Origin: Bacteroidia bacterium
Lineage (GTDB): Bacteria > Bacteroidota > Bacteroidia > J057
Length of the DNA: 64,000 bases
Direction: 5' to 3'
Assembly (NCBI GenBank): GCA_022760475.1
Contig: JALEFZ010000055.1
Coordinates: 124,001-188,000 of the forward strand
The position numbers and the translations under genes were made by a program. Positions 43,570-53,131 of the stretch are shown one piece after another. The stretch's first letter is position 1; the number at the start of each line of letters is the position of its first letter. The notes below the pieces were generated by a model that did not search any database, was not told the origin of the DNA, and saw nothing but the letters and a program-made list of their open reading frames with translations.

Positions 43570-45969
43570 ATGTATTCCTTCAATCCAATTCCTCTAGTTT
43601 TGAGGGGCAGGTTTCTATTGTCTTTGCTCTTCTTCAGCCTACTAAGCTACTCGGCTTATTCCCAGAAGGGAATAATCAAGGGTAGGCTTTTCAACGAAAT
43701 TTCGAATCAGCCCCTGTCGTTTGGTACCATTCTTATACAAGGAACCAACAAAGGGACATTTACTGACAGCCTGGGAAAATTTGAACTCAAAAACCTAGAG
43801 CCTGGACTGGTAAACCTTGAAGCCAGATACGCAGGATTCAAATCCCGCATCGTCTATGAGATTCAGGTGACCAATTCCAAGCCATACGTTTTGGAAATTG
43901 GGCTAATAAGAGATGAAGTAAACACGGATTCCGTAGTAATTGTTGCCTCTCCCTTCAAAAGATTGGACGAAAGCCCGCTTTCTCTCCAAACCATCGGAAC
44001 AGCAGAGATCAAAAGAAATCCAGGTGGAAACCGAGACATCTCGAGGGTAATTCAGTCTTTGCCAGGAGTTTCCAGTACTGCAAGTTTCAGGAACGACATC
44101 CTCATCCGAGGTGGTGCCCCAAATGAAAACCGTTTCTACATTGATGGAATCGAAATTCCAAATATCAACCACTTCCAGACACAGGGTTCCTCGGGTGGAC
44201 CTGTTGGTTTGATCAATGTAGACTTCATAGGAGAAGTGGATTTTTATTCGGGAGCCTTTCCTGTAAATAGAGGTAATGCATTAAGTTCGGTTTTTGAATT
44301 CAAACAAAGACCGGCGCGAGATGACAGACTTGGATTTACCGCTACCTTGGGGTCTAGTGATCTTGCCCTCACTTTAGAAGGGCCTAGTGGGGAAAATTCT
44401 TCTTTCCTGTTTTCCGCTCGTCGTTCCTACCTACAATTATTATTTCGTGTAATCGGTCTTCCATTTTTACCAACCTACAACGATTACCAGTACAAGCATA
44501 AATTCAAACTGGGGCAAAGACATGAATTGAATATCGTCAGTCTCGGAGCTATTGATCAATTCAACCTTAACCTTGACGCAGATACCACTGATTTTCAAAA
44601 ATATATCCTTGGAAACCTGCCTGTACAAACCCAGTGGAATTATGCCATTGGAGCAAACTATAAATATTTCGGAGACAAGGGATTCCTAAACCTTGTACTC
44701 AGCCGAAACATGATCAATTACAATTCATTTAAGTTTTTTGACAACGATGAATCAAATGAAAAAATCTTTGACTACACCTCACAGGAAAGCGAAAATAAAT
44801 TCAGAGCTGAGTATACCCGAAGATCAAATGGATGGAAGCTTAATACTGGAGTCAATGTTGAATATGACCGATTTACCATTGACAATTTTGTTCAGCAGCC
44901 TTTCGGAACCATTGACTTTACAAGCAAACTTACCCTCTTCCGATATGGAGCCTTCGTTCAGGGAAGTAAAAAACTCTTAAAAGAACGCTTGATCCTCTCA
45001 GTAGGAACTAGAATTGATGGACTGGATTTCAACGAAAATATGAGAAACCCTTTGAATCAATTCTCACCCAGGTTTTCCGCCTCTTTCGGTTTGACAAAAA
45101 ACCTTAACCTAAATTTCAATACCGGAATTTATTACCAAACTCCTTCTTATACCGTAATGGGCTACCGAGATACAGAAACTAATGAATTGGTAAATAGAGA
45201 TATTACTTATATCCGAAATCAGCAATTGGTGGGAGGTCTTTCTTATACAACAAAAAACAATCAAAAATTTTCGGTCGAAGCCTTCTATAAAAAATACAAC
45301 AACTATCCCTTTTTGACTGAAAGGGGGATTTCTCTGGCAAATCTTGGAGGAGATTTCGGCGTGATTGGAAATGAACCAGCCACATCAACTTCCGAAGGAA
45401 GGGCATACGGCCTTGAACTTCTGGCACAACAAAGATTTTATAAAGGGTTTTATGGTATCCTTGCCTACACCCTTTCATGGAGTGAATTTTCTGACGAGGA
45501 AGGAAATTATGCCTTCTCTTCCTGGGACAATAGGCACTTGATCAGCCTCACAGCAGGAAAAAAATTCAAAGGAAACTGGGAAGCCGGGGTAAAATGGCGA
45601 TATAACTCAGGGACACCATTTACGCCTGCCAATGTGGACTCTTCAGTATTGGTAGCAGTTTGGAATGTCAATGGAAGGGAGATTCCAGATTGGACTCAAA
45701 TCAATTCGGGAAGAATCGCATCTTTTTCCCAGGTGGACATACGCGTCGACAAGAAATGGTATTTCCAAAAATGGAGTTTTAACCTATTCCTGGATATCCA
45801 GAATATTTTGAATGCGGCAATCCCCGGTCCACCGGTTTTGGATGTAGTTAGAGATGAAGATGGTTTCCCCCTCATCAATGAAAGCCAACCCGATAGCTAT
45901 CAATTCCAGTTCCTGGAAAATAACTTGGGTGTATTTCAACCAACAATCGGAATCATCATTACATATTAA
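43570..45969 (+). CDS. TonB-dependent outer-membrane receptor
   Basis: A 799-residue receptor with signal peptide (FLLSLLFFSLLSYSAYSQ). A CarboxypepD-regulatory-like domain (about 33-110: GRLFNEISNQPLSFGTILIQG, as GRLFNEISNQPL, and GTFTDSLGKFELKNLEPG) precedes the plug (about 120-235: DISRVIQSLPGVSS, RNDILIRGGAPNENRFYIDGIE, as DILIRGGAPNENR and FYIDGIEIP), then the barrel ending in a short strand (TIGIIITY). There is no SusD partner. Placement opposite a MarR regulator suggests that its uptake substrate is sensed by that protein. Substrate unknown. Confidence 0.92.
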   Translation: MYSFNPIPLVLRGRFLLSLLFFSLLSYSAYSQKGIIKGRLFNEISNQPLSFGTILIQGTNKGTFTDSLGKFELKNLEPGLVNLEARYAGFKSRIVYEIQVTNSKPYVLEIGLIRDEVNTDSVVIVASPFKRLDESPLSLQTIGTAEIKRNPGGNRDISRVIQSLPGVSSTASFRNDILIRGGAPNENRFYIDGIEIPNINHFQTQGSSGGPVGLINVDFIGEVDFYSGAFPVNRGNALSSVFEFKQRPARDDRLGFTATLGSSDLALTLEGPSGENSSFLFSARRSYLQLLFRVIGLPFLPTYNDYQYKHKFKLGQRHELNIVSLGAIDQFNLNLDADTTDFQKYILGNLPVQTQWNYAIGANYKYFGDKGFLNLVLSRNMINYNSFKFFDNDESNEKIFDYTSQESENKFRAEYTRRSNGWKLNTGVNVEYDRFTIDNFVQQPFGTIDFTSKLTLFRYGAFVQGSKKLLKERLILSVGTRIDGLDFNENMRNPLNQFSPRFSASFGLTKNLNLNFNTGIYYQTPSYTVMGYRDTETNELVNRDITYIRNQQLVGGLSYTTKNNQKFSVEAFYKKYNNYPFLTERGISLANLGGDFGVIGNEPATSTSEGRAYGLELLAQQRFYKGFYGILAYTLSWSEFSDEEGNYAFSSWDNRHLISLTAGKKFKGNWEAGVKWRYNSGTPFTPANVDSSVLVAVWNVNGREIPDWTQINSGRIASFSQVDIRVDKKWYFQKWSFNLFLDIQNILNAAIPGPPVLDVVRDEDGFPLINESQPDSYQFQFLENNLGVFQPTIGIIITY

Positions 45970-46053
45970 AGATATTGGAGAATCTGCAAGTAAGCTACTA
46001 ACAACGAATTATTTGACTCAAGTTCTTTTATTGCTTGTGATGATCCAATAAAA

Positions 46054-46082
46054 AAAGGCGGCTCAAGGGCCGCCTTTCTTAA
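46054..46082. terminator. Terminator after the AGCS symporter and TonB receptor
   Basis: A 9-bp stem AAAGGCGGC (46054-46062) and GCCGCCTTT (46069-46077) with a 6-nt loop. The minus strand sees a strong T tract (plus A run 46050-46056); the plus strand has a weaker one. It serves the symporter gene and possibly the convergent receptor gene. Confidence 0.82.
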
Positions 46083-46098
46083 TTTTTGAAGATCATGA

Positions 46099-48195
46099 TT
46101 ATTTTACCTTCACAATCTCACCACTCTTAATTTTTCCAATATATTTTCTCAGTTCATCTCGAACTTCTGGGGATAAGATTATCAATCCAATAATGTTCGG
46201 GAACGCCATTGCAAAGATCATTGCATCAGAGAAATCAGTTACACTACCCAAAGTAGCTGCGGCACCGATTACTACGAAAACACAGAACAATACTTTGTAA
46301 GCAATGTCAGCTGCACGGCTCCCACCAAATAGATAAGTCCATGCTTTCAATCCATAATAAGACCAGGTAATCATGGTAGAGAATGCAAACAGGATAACTG
46401 CGATGGCAAGAATATAATCGAAGAATGGAATTTCACCTGCAAATGCCTGAGAAGTCAGGGCCACACCGTCGGATGCATTGGGATCCAAGTGATTGTCAGT
46501 AATGATAATTACCAAGGCAGTCATGGTACATACCACAACAGTATCAATGAATGGCTCAAGCAAAGCAACAATTCCTTCACTGGCTGGATTATCCGTTTTC
46601 ACGGCAGAGTGTGCAATAGATGCAGAACCTACACCAGCTTCATTTGAAAATGCTGCCCTTCTAAAGCCCTGGATCAATACACCTACAAATCCACCTGCTA
46701 CTGCGGTTGGTGCAAAAGCTCCAGAAAGAATTTCACTAAATGCCCTCGGAATCTCAGGAATATTCATTCCGATGATTATCAGAGCTGCCAATACATAAAC
46801 CCCTACCATGAAGGGAACTATCTTATCAGTTACATTAGCAATGCTCTTGATTCCACCGATGATAACGATGGCAACCAAACCTGCCATGATCACTCCAAAC
46901 AACCATCCATCAATGTTGATCAAGCCAATGTTTGAAAACTGTTTGTAGGCCTGGTTAACCTGGAACATATTTCCACCACCAAAAGATCCTCCGATACACA
47001 TGACAGCAAAAAATCCTGCAAAGATTTTTCCAAGCATTGCAAGCCCTTTTCCTTCCAGTCCACGACTTAGGTAATACATAGGCCCACCGGAAACTTCACC
47101 TTTCGCATCAATCGTTCTATATTTTACACCAAGCGTACATTCTACAAATTTGGAAGACATTCCAAGAAGACCAGCCATGATCATCCAAAAAGTTGCCCCT
47201 GCACCACCAATTGAAATGGCAATTGCCACACCGGCAATATTTCCTAAACCTACAGTTCCGGAAAGTGCAGCAGTCAATGCCTGGAAGTGTGATACTTCAC
47301 CTTCTTCATTCGGATCAGAATAAGCACCGCGGACTACATTTATTGCCAATCCGAATTTTCTGATATTTACAAAACCAAAGTAAAGGGTAAAAAAGGTAGC
47401 ACCTGTCAGTAGGACAATTACTACGATAGGTAAGAAGGTTACTTTATTTACCTGGAAGCTATAAGTCTTTCCTTCGCTGAAACTATAATTCGAAGATTCA
47501 TTTAAAGACAGGTCAAAAATGAATCCTTCTGCAGTTACTTTTCCATCCTCTCCGACAGTTAAGATCCTTTCGTAAGAAACATATAGTTTCTCAATAGCAT
47601 CAGCATTATCACTTTTTGAAACTTCATCTGCGGATATTTCAATCTTTCCAAGCAAGTCAAGCTCTCCAGTTGCTGTAGCTTTGAGATTTAACTTATCGTT
47701 TTCCTTATCATACGAAACTTTCTCCACCAGAAGATTGGTTCCATCCAGGTCAATGCTGTTACCAATACTTACCTCTCTTTTAGCGAGATATTTCAGTAAA
47801 AGCTGACCATCATCTCCAGTCATTACTTCAAAGACCTTCCCAAATGCGGGATCTCCTTTTTCAACTTTATCATAGGTTAGATTGAAGGGAGGATTATCAA
47901 AAAAGGCTTTTTGAGAGCGGTCCACACCAACTTCCTTCAACAATACATCCTCTCCAAATCCTGGGGCGAAAAATATTAGACCAGAAATGGGATCACCAAA
48001 CAAGGCAAATCGCTCATTTATTATATAGTCCATTCCATATCTTTCTATGGCTACATCAAAATTTTGACTTTGACTTGTAATGGCAGGTTCTTCCATTTTC
48101 ATGGAATCTGCTTCGACGACTTCTTGATCCTGGGCATAAGTAACAAAAGCACAGCTTAGTACTAAGGCCAGAACCAACGTAATTTTCTTTATCAT
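46099..48195 (-). CDS. AGCS-family sodium:amino acid symporter with large extracytoplasmic insertion
   Basis: A 698-residue member of the alanine/glycine:cation symporter family, which takes up small amino acids with Na+. Family motifs are [50 protein letters not shown] and [16 protein letters not shown]. It starts with a signal-peptide-like helix ([17 protein letters not shown]). The usual first segment ([23 protein letters not shown]) and the next helix ([21 protein letters not shown]) are here separated by about 170 residues of soluble, beta-rich sequence, probably periplasmic. The usual family length is about 450-550. Followed by a terminator; monocistronic. Confidence 0.92.
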   Translation of the reverse strand: MIKKITLVLALVLSCAFVTYAQDQEVVEADSMKMEEPAITSQSQNFDVAIERYGMDYIINERFALFGDPISGLIFFAPGFGEDVLLKEVGVDRSQKAFFDNPPFNLTYDKVEKGDPAFGKVFEVMTGDDGQLLLKYLAKREVSIGNSIDLDGTNLLVEKVSYDKENDKLNLKATATGELDLLGKIEISADEVSKSDNADAIEKLYVSYERILTVGEDGKVTAEGFIFDLSLNESSNYSFSEGKTYSFQVNKVTFLPIVVIVLLTGATFFTLYFGFVNIRKFGLAINVVRGAYSDPNEEGEVSHFQALTAALSGTVGLGNIAGVAIAISIGGAGATFWMIMAGLLGMSSKFVECTLGVKYRTIDAKGEVSGGPMYYLSRGLEGKGLAMLGKIFAGFFAVMCIGGSFGGGNMFQVNQAYKQFSNIGLINIDGWLFGVIMAGLVAIVIIGGIKSIANVTDKIVPFMVGVYVLAALIIIGMNIPEIPRAFSEILSGAFAPTAVAGGFVGVLIQGFRRAAFSNEAGVGSASIAHSAVKTDNPASEGIVALLEPFIDTVVVCTMTALVIIITDNHLDPNASDGVALTSQAFAGEIPFFDYILAIAVILFAFSTMITWSYYGLKAWTYLFGGSRAADIAYKVLFCVFVVIGAAATLGSVTDFSDAMIFAMAFPNIIGLIILSPEVRDELRKYIGKIKSGEIVKVK

Positions 48196-48346
48196 TCTAG
48201 TAGATTGGTTGGTTAATGGTTCTCTCCAATTAGATAAAGATAAAATGAAATAAAGGTAAATTCCAGTTCAGAAGTAGATATTCATATATTCTGATAAATA
48301 CCCAGCTTTTTTTATCTTCACTTCACCATTGCTGAATTAACTGATA

Positions 48347-49018
48347 ATGAAAAACTTATTTTTTCTGGTCATCATCATCACCCTCCCTTTGATTGCCTTC
48401 TTCCAATTTCAAAATTGGAGAAAATTCCATCCTCCAAAGGATTATACAGAGGTACCCAGTCAGGAGATTGATCCAAATTATCATGACTCAGAAACAGTCC
48501 TCAATTATTACACTTCTCTTCAACAGGCTGCAACTTATGCCAGATATTGTTGGAAAGAACATAGGGTAGATGTGAGGTCTGACTATCCCGCAGATTCAAA
48601 GAAACAGATCTACCTGAAAACTTATCAGAATTATTTGGGTCACGCCCAAATGCTAAAGCAAAAGCTGATAAATAGTGCTGACTGGAAAAAGCAAGGGTAT
48701 TCCAATGAGGAAATAAAAATTCTCGAATCAGAAGGGGAATTACCATTTGATATAAAGCATCTCCTCACAAATAAGGTAGTGGCAAAAATTGGTGATGAGA
48801 ATCAACTGGTTTATGAGGTTCAAAAGAAACTTGTCAATCAAGGATACACCATGCCAATAGATGGAGTGTTCAAAAGTGAAACTCAAGAGGCACTCAAAAC
48901 ATTTCAAAATGATCAGGAACTTTTTCCCTCTGGAATCTTGGATCGCCTAACCCTTGAAAAATTATATCAGTTGCAAAATCAAGCAGAAACCCAAAAAGAT
49001 AGCCTGGACCAAAATTAA
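48347..49018 (+). CDS. Membrane-anchored peptidoglycan-binding-domain protein
   Basis: A 223-residue protein with an N-terminal membrane helix (FFLVIIITLPLIAFFQF). The C-terminal 70 residues fit a PG_binding_1 domain (LVYEVQKKLVNQGYTMPIDGVF, as VQKKLVNQGY and PIDGVFKSETQEALKTFQ). The middle is helical without recognised domain. It probably binds cell wall from the inner-membrane side. It is divergent from the symporter gene with about 150 bp between. Confidence 0.75.
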   Translation: MKNLFFLVIIITLPLIAFFQFQNWRKFHPPKDYTEVPSQEIDPNYHDSETVLNYYTSLQQAATYARYCWKEHRVDVRSDYPADSKKQIYLKTYQNYLGHAQMLKQKLINSADWKKQGYSNEEIKILESEGELPFDIKHLLTNKVVAKIGDENQLVYEVQKKLVNQGYTMPIDGVFKSETQEALKTFQNDQELFPSGILDRLTLEKLYQLQNQAETQKDSLDQN

Positions 49019-49061
49019 TCTTGATCCAGGCTACAGGAATAAATTCAATTCATCAATGCTT

Positions 49062-49144
49062 AGAGACTAATAAAGTTTAAATTTTTAAACCCGAGTTCTT
49101 GAAGAACAACTCTAATCCAAAAGGATAAATATTTAACAGTCTCT
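49062..49144. repeat. Inverted-repeat element, short copy
   Basis: An 83-bp block with inverted ends AGAGACTAATAAAGTTT and the complement of AGAGACTGTTAAATATTT. Its right half aligns with the right half of the 10806-10964 element (GTTCTTGA, CAACT, AACAGTCTCT shared in order). Like that copy, it ends at the stop codon of a small minus-strand gene. The left half is shorter than in the other copy. Confidence 0.55.
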
Positions 49145-49533
49145 TAATCTTCCACTACATTTACGTCATCAATAAAGTATTTTGTATCTCCCCAAAAAGA
49201 GACTACAAAAAACCTCTCTCTGTAATGTAAGTTGACTGTCTGATTTTTGTCTTGGGCTTCTTTAATTTTCTCTACAATCTCATTATCTCCCGGGTAGATG
49301 GAGAAAAGCCATTTGTCAGCTGAAGCTCCTCCTTCATGTCCACCTTCATTCAATGAACCTTCCCAGGTTTTCCACAGAACTCCTTTTTTACTGAGTTTAG
49401 AAACTTTTCCGGTTCTGTTTCCATCACTGTACGTAGCAAATCTAGCGAAGGACAAGTATCCTGCAAGGATCAGAAGTGAAATAAGGCTTCCGAAAATCAA
49501 AAATCTCAAAAGAAATCGCTTGACTTTATCCAT
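49144..49533 (-). CDS. Small membrane-anchored protein of unknown function
   Basis: A 129-residue protein with one N-terminal membrane helix (FLIFGSLISLLILAGYLSFA). The conserved-looking part is GNRTGKVSKLSKKGVLWKTWEG, here noted as GNRTGKVSKLS and KKGVLWKTWEGSL, then LHYRERFFVVSFWGDTKYFI. I recall such proteins as common in Bacteroidota, sometimes under misleading names; no function is known to me. Its stop codon coincides with the right end of the short inverted-repeat element. Confidence 0.7.
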   Translation of the reverse strand: MDKVKRFLLRFLIFGSLISLLILAGYLSFARFATYSDGNRTGKVSKLSKKGVLWKTWEGSLNEGGHEGGASADKWLFSIYPGDNEIVEKIKEAQDKNQTVNLHYRERFFVVSFWGDTKYFIDDVNVVED

Positions 49534-49652
49534 GGTTATTTTGGTTTAATATCTAAGTTGAATTTTTGTGACGTATTTCTCCTTTAAAGGTACACTTTCC
49601 TTGTAAAGGATCTATGAGGATTTCAAACTTTATTCGTACAAAATTTCATAGC

Positions 49653-50456
49653 ATGCGCCAAAGTATTTTTATTGCCCTTTTTTCCCTTTGCTACCTTTCT
49701 ACTTTTTCTCAAGTCGTCAATACCGAAAAACTTCGTTTGGACCAGCCAGGCAAAAATTTTATCCTGGAGGCTGATATTAACCTTGGCCTGACTTCCAATA
49801 AAGCGGGCGAATCAAGTCGCTATGGTTTTAGGCTAAGGGGAGAATTTGATAAAGGGAAAAACAGACTCTTATTCTTCTCAGGAGGAAATCAGACTAGATT
49901 TGTAGGTAGAAGTGAAGGCTCAGTGGCAAGAAATTTTGTCAACAACCGCTTTGCCCATCTAAGATATAATTATGATTTCAATCCAAGCCTCACTTTGGAA
50001 GCCTTTAGCCAAATTCAAACGGATGAAATTCAGTTAATCAAAAATAGAATTCTATCTGGTACCGGGCTCAGGCTGATGTTGATAAAAAATGATACTGCCA
50101 GCCTATATCTGGGTGCCATCATGATGTTTGAGTATGAAGAAGAATTTAAAGTAAGCGATGAACCCATGCCTACAGAAATTGATATAATAAATCGAGATCC
50201 CAGGGCAAGTTTCTATGTTTCGGCTGCTTATGCATTTACATCTTATTTCAACATCAACCACGTTACTTATTACCAACCCAATGTAACAGACTTTTCGGAT
50301 TTTAGAATTTCCTCAGAAAGTATAGTTACTGTTGCAGTTAGTAAAAAAGTTTCATTTAAGACATATTTGCAATTCATTTATGATTCAAGGCCTCCTGACC
50401 CGGTAGTTCCAAATACAATGTACAGCATCACAACAGGTCTTGGATTTACATTATAA
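49653..50456 (+). CDS. Outer-membrane beta-barrel-like protein (DUF481-like)
   Basis: I start at the ATG at 49653 (267 aa), which opens a signal peptide (SIFIALFSLCYLSTFSQ); 13 residues upstream are doubtful. The mature part is made of amphipathic strands (GFRLRGEFDKGKNRLLFF, LRYNYDFNPSLTLEAFSQI, RLMLIKNDTASLYLGAIMMFEY, ending TTGLGFTL), as in DUF481/YdiY salt-induced outer-membrane proteins. It lies 9 bp upstream of the lysine-ketoglutarate-reductase-like gene, and the two may be one transcript. Function not established. Confidence 0.7.
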   Translation: MRQSIFIALFSLCYLSTFSQVVNTEKLRLDQPGKNFILEADINLGLTSNKAGESSRYGFRLRGEFDKGKNRLLFFSGGNQTRFVGRSEGSVARNFVNNRFAHLRYNYDFNPSLTLEAFSQIQTDEIQLIKNRILSGTGLRLMLIKNDTASLYLGAIMMFEYEEEFKVSDEPMPTEIDIINRDPRASFYVSAAYAFTSYFNINHVTYYQPNVTDFSDFRISSESIVTVAVSKKVSFKTYLQFIYDSRPPDPVVPNTMYSITTGLGFTL

Positions 50457-50465
50457 ACCGCACAA

Positions 50466-51818
50466 ATGAAAAATATCATAGGTATCCGAAGGGAAGACCT
50501 TGACAAAAAAGGAGAACAAAGAGTTGCAATTGTTCCCGAAACCGTACAAGACCTGGCAGAAAAAGGATTCAAATTTATGGTACAGCCGGGAATTCACCCG
50601 GAAACTCAAGAGAAAAAACGAGCCTTCGAAGATTCGGAATACGAAGAAAGTGGAGCAAAAATCACCGAAAAACTCAAAGCTTGTAACATCATCTTCGGAC
50701 TTAAAGAAATAAAAAAGGAACAACTCCTCCCCAATAAAACGTACCTCTTCTTTTCCCATACCCATAAAGGCCAAATCAAAAACAGACCTTTGCTCCAATC
50801 AATGGTTGACAATAATATAACCTTGATTGATTATGAGCTCATAAAACATAAAGAAGGGCAAAGGATCCTAACCTCATTTACCTACTTTGCTGGTTACGCA
50901 GGAATGATAGATAGTCTTTGGTCATTTGGACAAAAACTAAAAACTGAAGGGATTGAGCATCAATTTTCTAAAATTCCTCAATCCATCGAGAAAGGAAATC
51001 TCCAGGAATTGCGAGACCTGATACACCATGTCGGAATTGACATCAGGGAAAATGGAACCCCTCAAAATCTCCCACCATTCATTTGTTGTTTTCTTGGGAA
51101 TGGTAAAACTTCACACGGAGCACAGGAAATTTTTGATATACTCCCTGTCAAAGAAATAAAACTCTCTGAGGTTGCAGAAGTATTCCAAAGTGATAATAGA
51201 AACCATGTATACAAACTGGTTTTGAGAATTTCCGATATGTTCAGAATCAAAAAGGATTCAAAATACTTTGGAGAAACATTTACAGCAAGTGAAAGAAGTG
51301 CCCTTTACCTGAAGGAGCCCCTAGAATTCGAATCAAATCTGGATACAGCATATCCTTATATAAGTATGTTGATGAATTGCATCATTTGGGGACCTGAATT
51401 CCCGAGGCTTTTGAGTAGGGATGATGCAGAAAAATTGTACGAAGATCATAAATTATTAAAAGTAATCGGCGACATCACCTGTGATCCTGAAGGTTCCATA
51501 CAATTTTCAAAAGAGACCTGGATAGACGAACCGGTGTTTACCTATAACCCTTCTAGCAGAATTGAAAAATTTGGCTTCGATGGGGAGGGTATAACCGTAA
51601 TGGCAGTAACCAATTTGCCATGTGAATTCCCGGCAGATGCTTCCGATAGATTCTCAAAAGAATTGGCACCCTACCTCCCTGCTATATTATTAGCCAATTA
51701 TGATGCATCCTCACCCAATGATGCAGGGCTCCCACAAGAAATAGTGGATGCAACCATTTTATGGAAAGGAGAGTTCACCCAAGACTATAAATATATGAGT
51801 GATTTTATAACTAACTGA
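50466..51818 (+). CDS. Lysine-2-oxoglutarate reductase (LKR)-type enzyme
   Basis: A 450-residue protein that resembles the LKR half of the eukaryotic bifunctional alpha-aminoadipic semialdehyde synthase. The N-terminal AlaDh_PNT-like domain has GIRREDLDKKGEQRVAIVPE, KTYLFFSHTHKGQ and LTSFTYFAGYAGMIDSLW; the second part has FLGNGKTSHGAQEI near residue 210, and the end has GDITCDPEGSIQFSKET. LKR condenses lysine with 2-oxoglutarate to saccharopine. The saccharopine dehydrogenase half is not fused and not nearby, so it would have to lie elsewhere. It is the last gene before the 1.3 kb non-coding region. Confidence 0.75.
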   Translation: MKNIIGIRREDLDKKGEQRVAIVPETVQDLAEKGFKFMVQPGIHPETQEKKRAFEDSEYEESGAKITEKLKACNIIFGLKEIKKEQLLPNKTYLFFSHTHKGQIKNRPLLQSMVDNNITLIDYELIKHKEGQRILTSFTYFAGYAGMIDSLWSFGQKLKTEGIEHQFSKIPQSIEKGNLQELRDLIHHVGIDIRENGTPQNLPPFICCFLGNGKTSHGAQEIFDILPVKEIKLSEVAEVFQSDNRNHVYKLVLRISDMFRIKKDSKYFGETFTASERSALYLKEPLEFESNLDTAYPYISMLMNCIIWGPEFPRLLSRDDAEKLYEDHKLLKVIGDITCDPEGSIQFSKETWIDEPVFTYNPSSRIEKFGFDGEGITVMAVTNLPCEFPADASDRFSKELAPYLPAILLANYDASSPNDAGLPQEIVDATILWKGEFTQDYKYMSDFITN

Positions 51819-51857
51819 TAATCAACGTAATTATAAACATTTTGCCATAACCGCATA

Positions 51858-51897
51858 TAATCTCTCATTTTTTTCGTACGAAAAAAATGAGAGATTA
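51858..51897. repeat. Perfect 40-bp palindrome at the left edge of the origin region
   Basis: The left 20 bases are TAATCTCTCATTTTTTTCGT, and the right 20 are their exact reverse complement, with no spacer (centre CGTACG between 51877 and 51878). It lies 39 bp after the LKR-type gene. No T tract follows the hairpin, so it is not a standard terminator, though it may stop transcription before the origin. It could be a protein-binding site or a cruciform. Confidence 0.85.
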
Positions 51898-52682
51898 GCT
51901 TTAAAAGCCTGACTATCAACTATAAAAGAATGAATAAGCTGAGTATACCAGTGATAAATATTCCATTTCATAAGAAATTCACCTTCAAAAAGCCTTCATG
52001 CTCTCTTTATCCAGGCATAACACACATAATTAACTATATAGCTCATTCTTAGGGCTTAAAATAGTCAATTATAGGGCTTGAGAATTCGATATATGACAAG
52101 ACCCTGAGCAGTCATACATGCATTTAATGCTCATGAGGCATGATTTCAGTTTTCCCCAGCCATGTGTACAACTTCATAAATTACTGATTCTCAAATGGCG
52201 ATTTTCCACAATCGTTGTTACCAAATGGTTAAGAAATCACTTAACATTGGGATAACATTAATCCACACCCATGTGGAAATCATGATATTTAGTGGAAAAC
52301 CAAAACTTATCCATAGTCAAGAGGAAAACCCTGCAATTTTACCACAGCCTTATCCACCAACTCAGAAAAAATATTATCAATCCATTGGGTAAAGCAAGTT
52401 CACTGTGGATATGTAGATAAGCTTAAGACAAAAGCATAATAATTCTAACTTTCTACTTTTCGAAATTTATAGCTATCAGAAAGATGAATTTAGTTATAGG
52501 CTTGGTAACCAATGGTTAAAATCTCTCCAAGTAGGACAACTGTGAGAATAGATTACAAATTCAAAAAATCATTTAATCCAATTTTATCCATTATTTGAAC
52601 TTGTGCATAATTCTTAACTTTTATGGAAAAACATTTGAAGCAAGGAAAAACCCAAGAAGTTTTCCCACTTATCCACGCCCCC

Positions 52683-52730
52683 ATTAACTATTATATTATC
52701 TTTTTTTAAAAATATATATTTGAATTATAG
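52683..52730. other. AT-rich block, candidate DNA-unwinding element
   Basis: Only four of 48 bases are G or C; it includes TTTTTTTAAAAATATATATT. It starts five bases after a DnaA-box-like site (52669-52677) on the same side as expected for an origin's melting region. Confidence 0.6.
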
Positions 52731-53131
52731 ATGTGTAAGAAAGTTGATTGACACAGCCTCTTGTCAAAACATGCTCTTACATCCACCTCAAGAAAAATTC
52801 ATGCCCATTTTCCAAAACTGAAATTCAACTTTCCACCAAACCAGTCCTTTTTTCCCCAGGATTGGCTATGTTGAAAAAATCAACTTTACCAGCAATAAGT
52901 TTATATTATCGTTTGAAAATCAATGTGTTTAAAACAAAACCTTTCGTGGAAAAGTAAGTAGATAAGCTGTGGAAAGCGTTGAAAATAAAATTCGGAGGTA
53001 TGGATCAAATACATTTTTCTGTACTTTTATCATCCTTTCTCACAGAAAAAATTGAACTAGCTGTCACTCCTCAGACTTCAGGATTGTTCCTGTTACTTTG
53101 AGGAGCTAAACCTAACTATCTTTATTTTTTG

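Larger units (their letters stand above)
51819..53131. other. Probable chromosomal replication origin (oriC)
   Basis: A 1.3 kb stretch without a credible gene. DnaA-box-like 9-mers (TTATNCACA): plus strand 52202-52210, 52259-52267, 52307-52315, 52350-52358, 52669-52677; minus strand 52404-52412, 52412-52420, 52602-52610. The last reads TTATGCACA and fits the consensus fully; the other seven differ from TTATCCACA at one base. Weaker two-mismatch boxes lie at 51997, 52272, 52584 and 52968. A 48-bp block at 52683-52730 is over 90 per cent A+T and directly follows the 52669 box, as a DNA-unwinding element would. An 11-bp direct repeat GTAGATAAGCT occurs at 52413 and 52958. Flanking housekeeping genes point away on both sides. 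dnaA itself is not in the window. Confidence 0.8.

Noticed and set aside
52195-52957. Two small open frames of 65 and 69 codons in the origin region
   Set aside because: Their translations follow the DnaA-box and AT-rich sequence and show no protein-like pattern; composition is that of non-coding DNA.
53129-53131. TTG start for thiL
   Set aside because: An ATG follows in the next codon and fits the family N-terminus as well.
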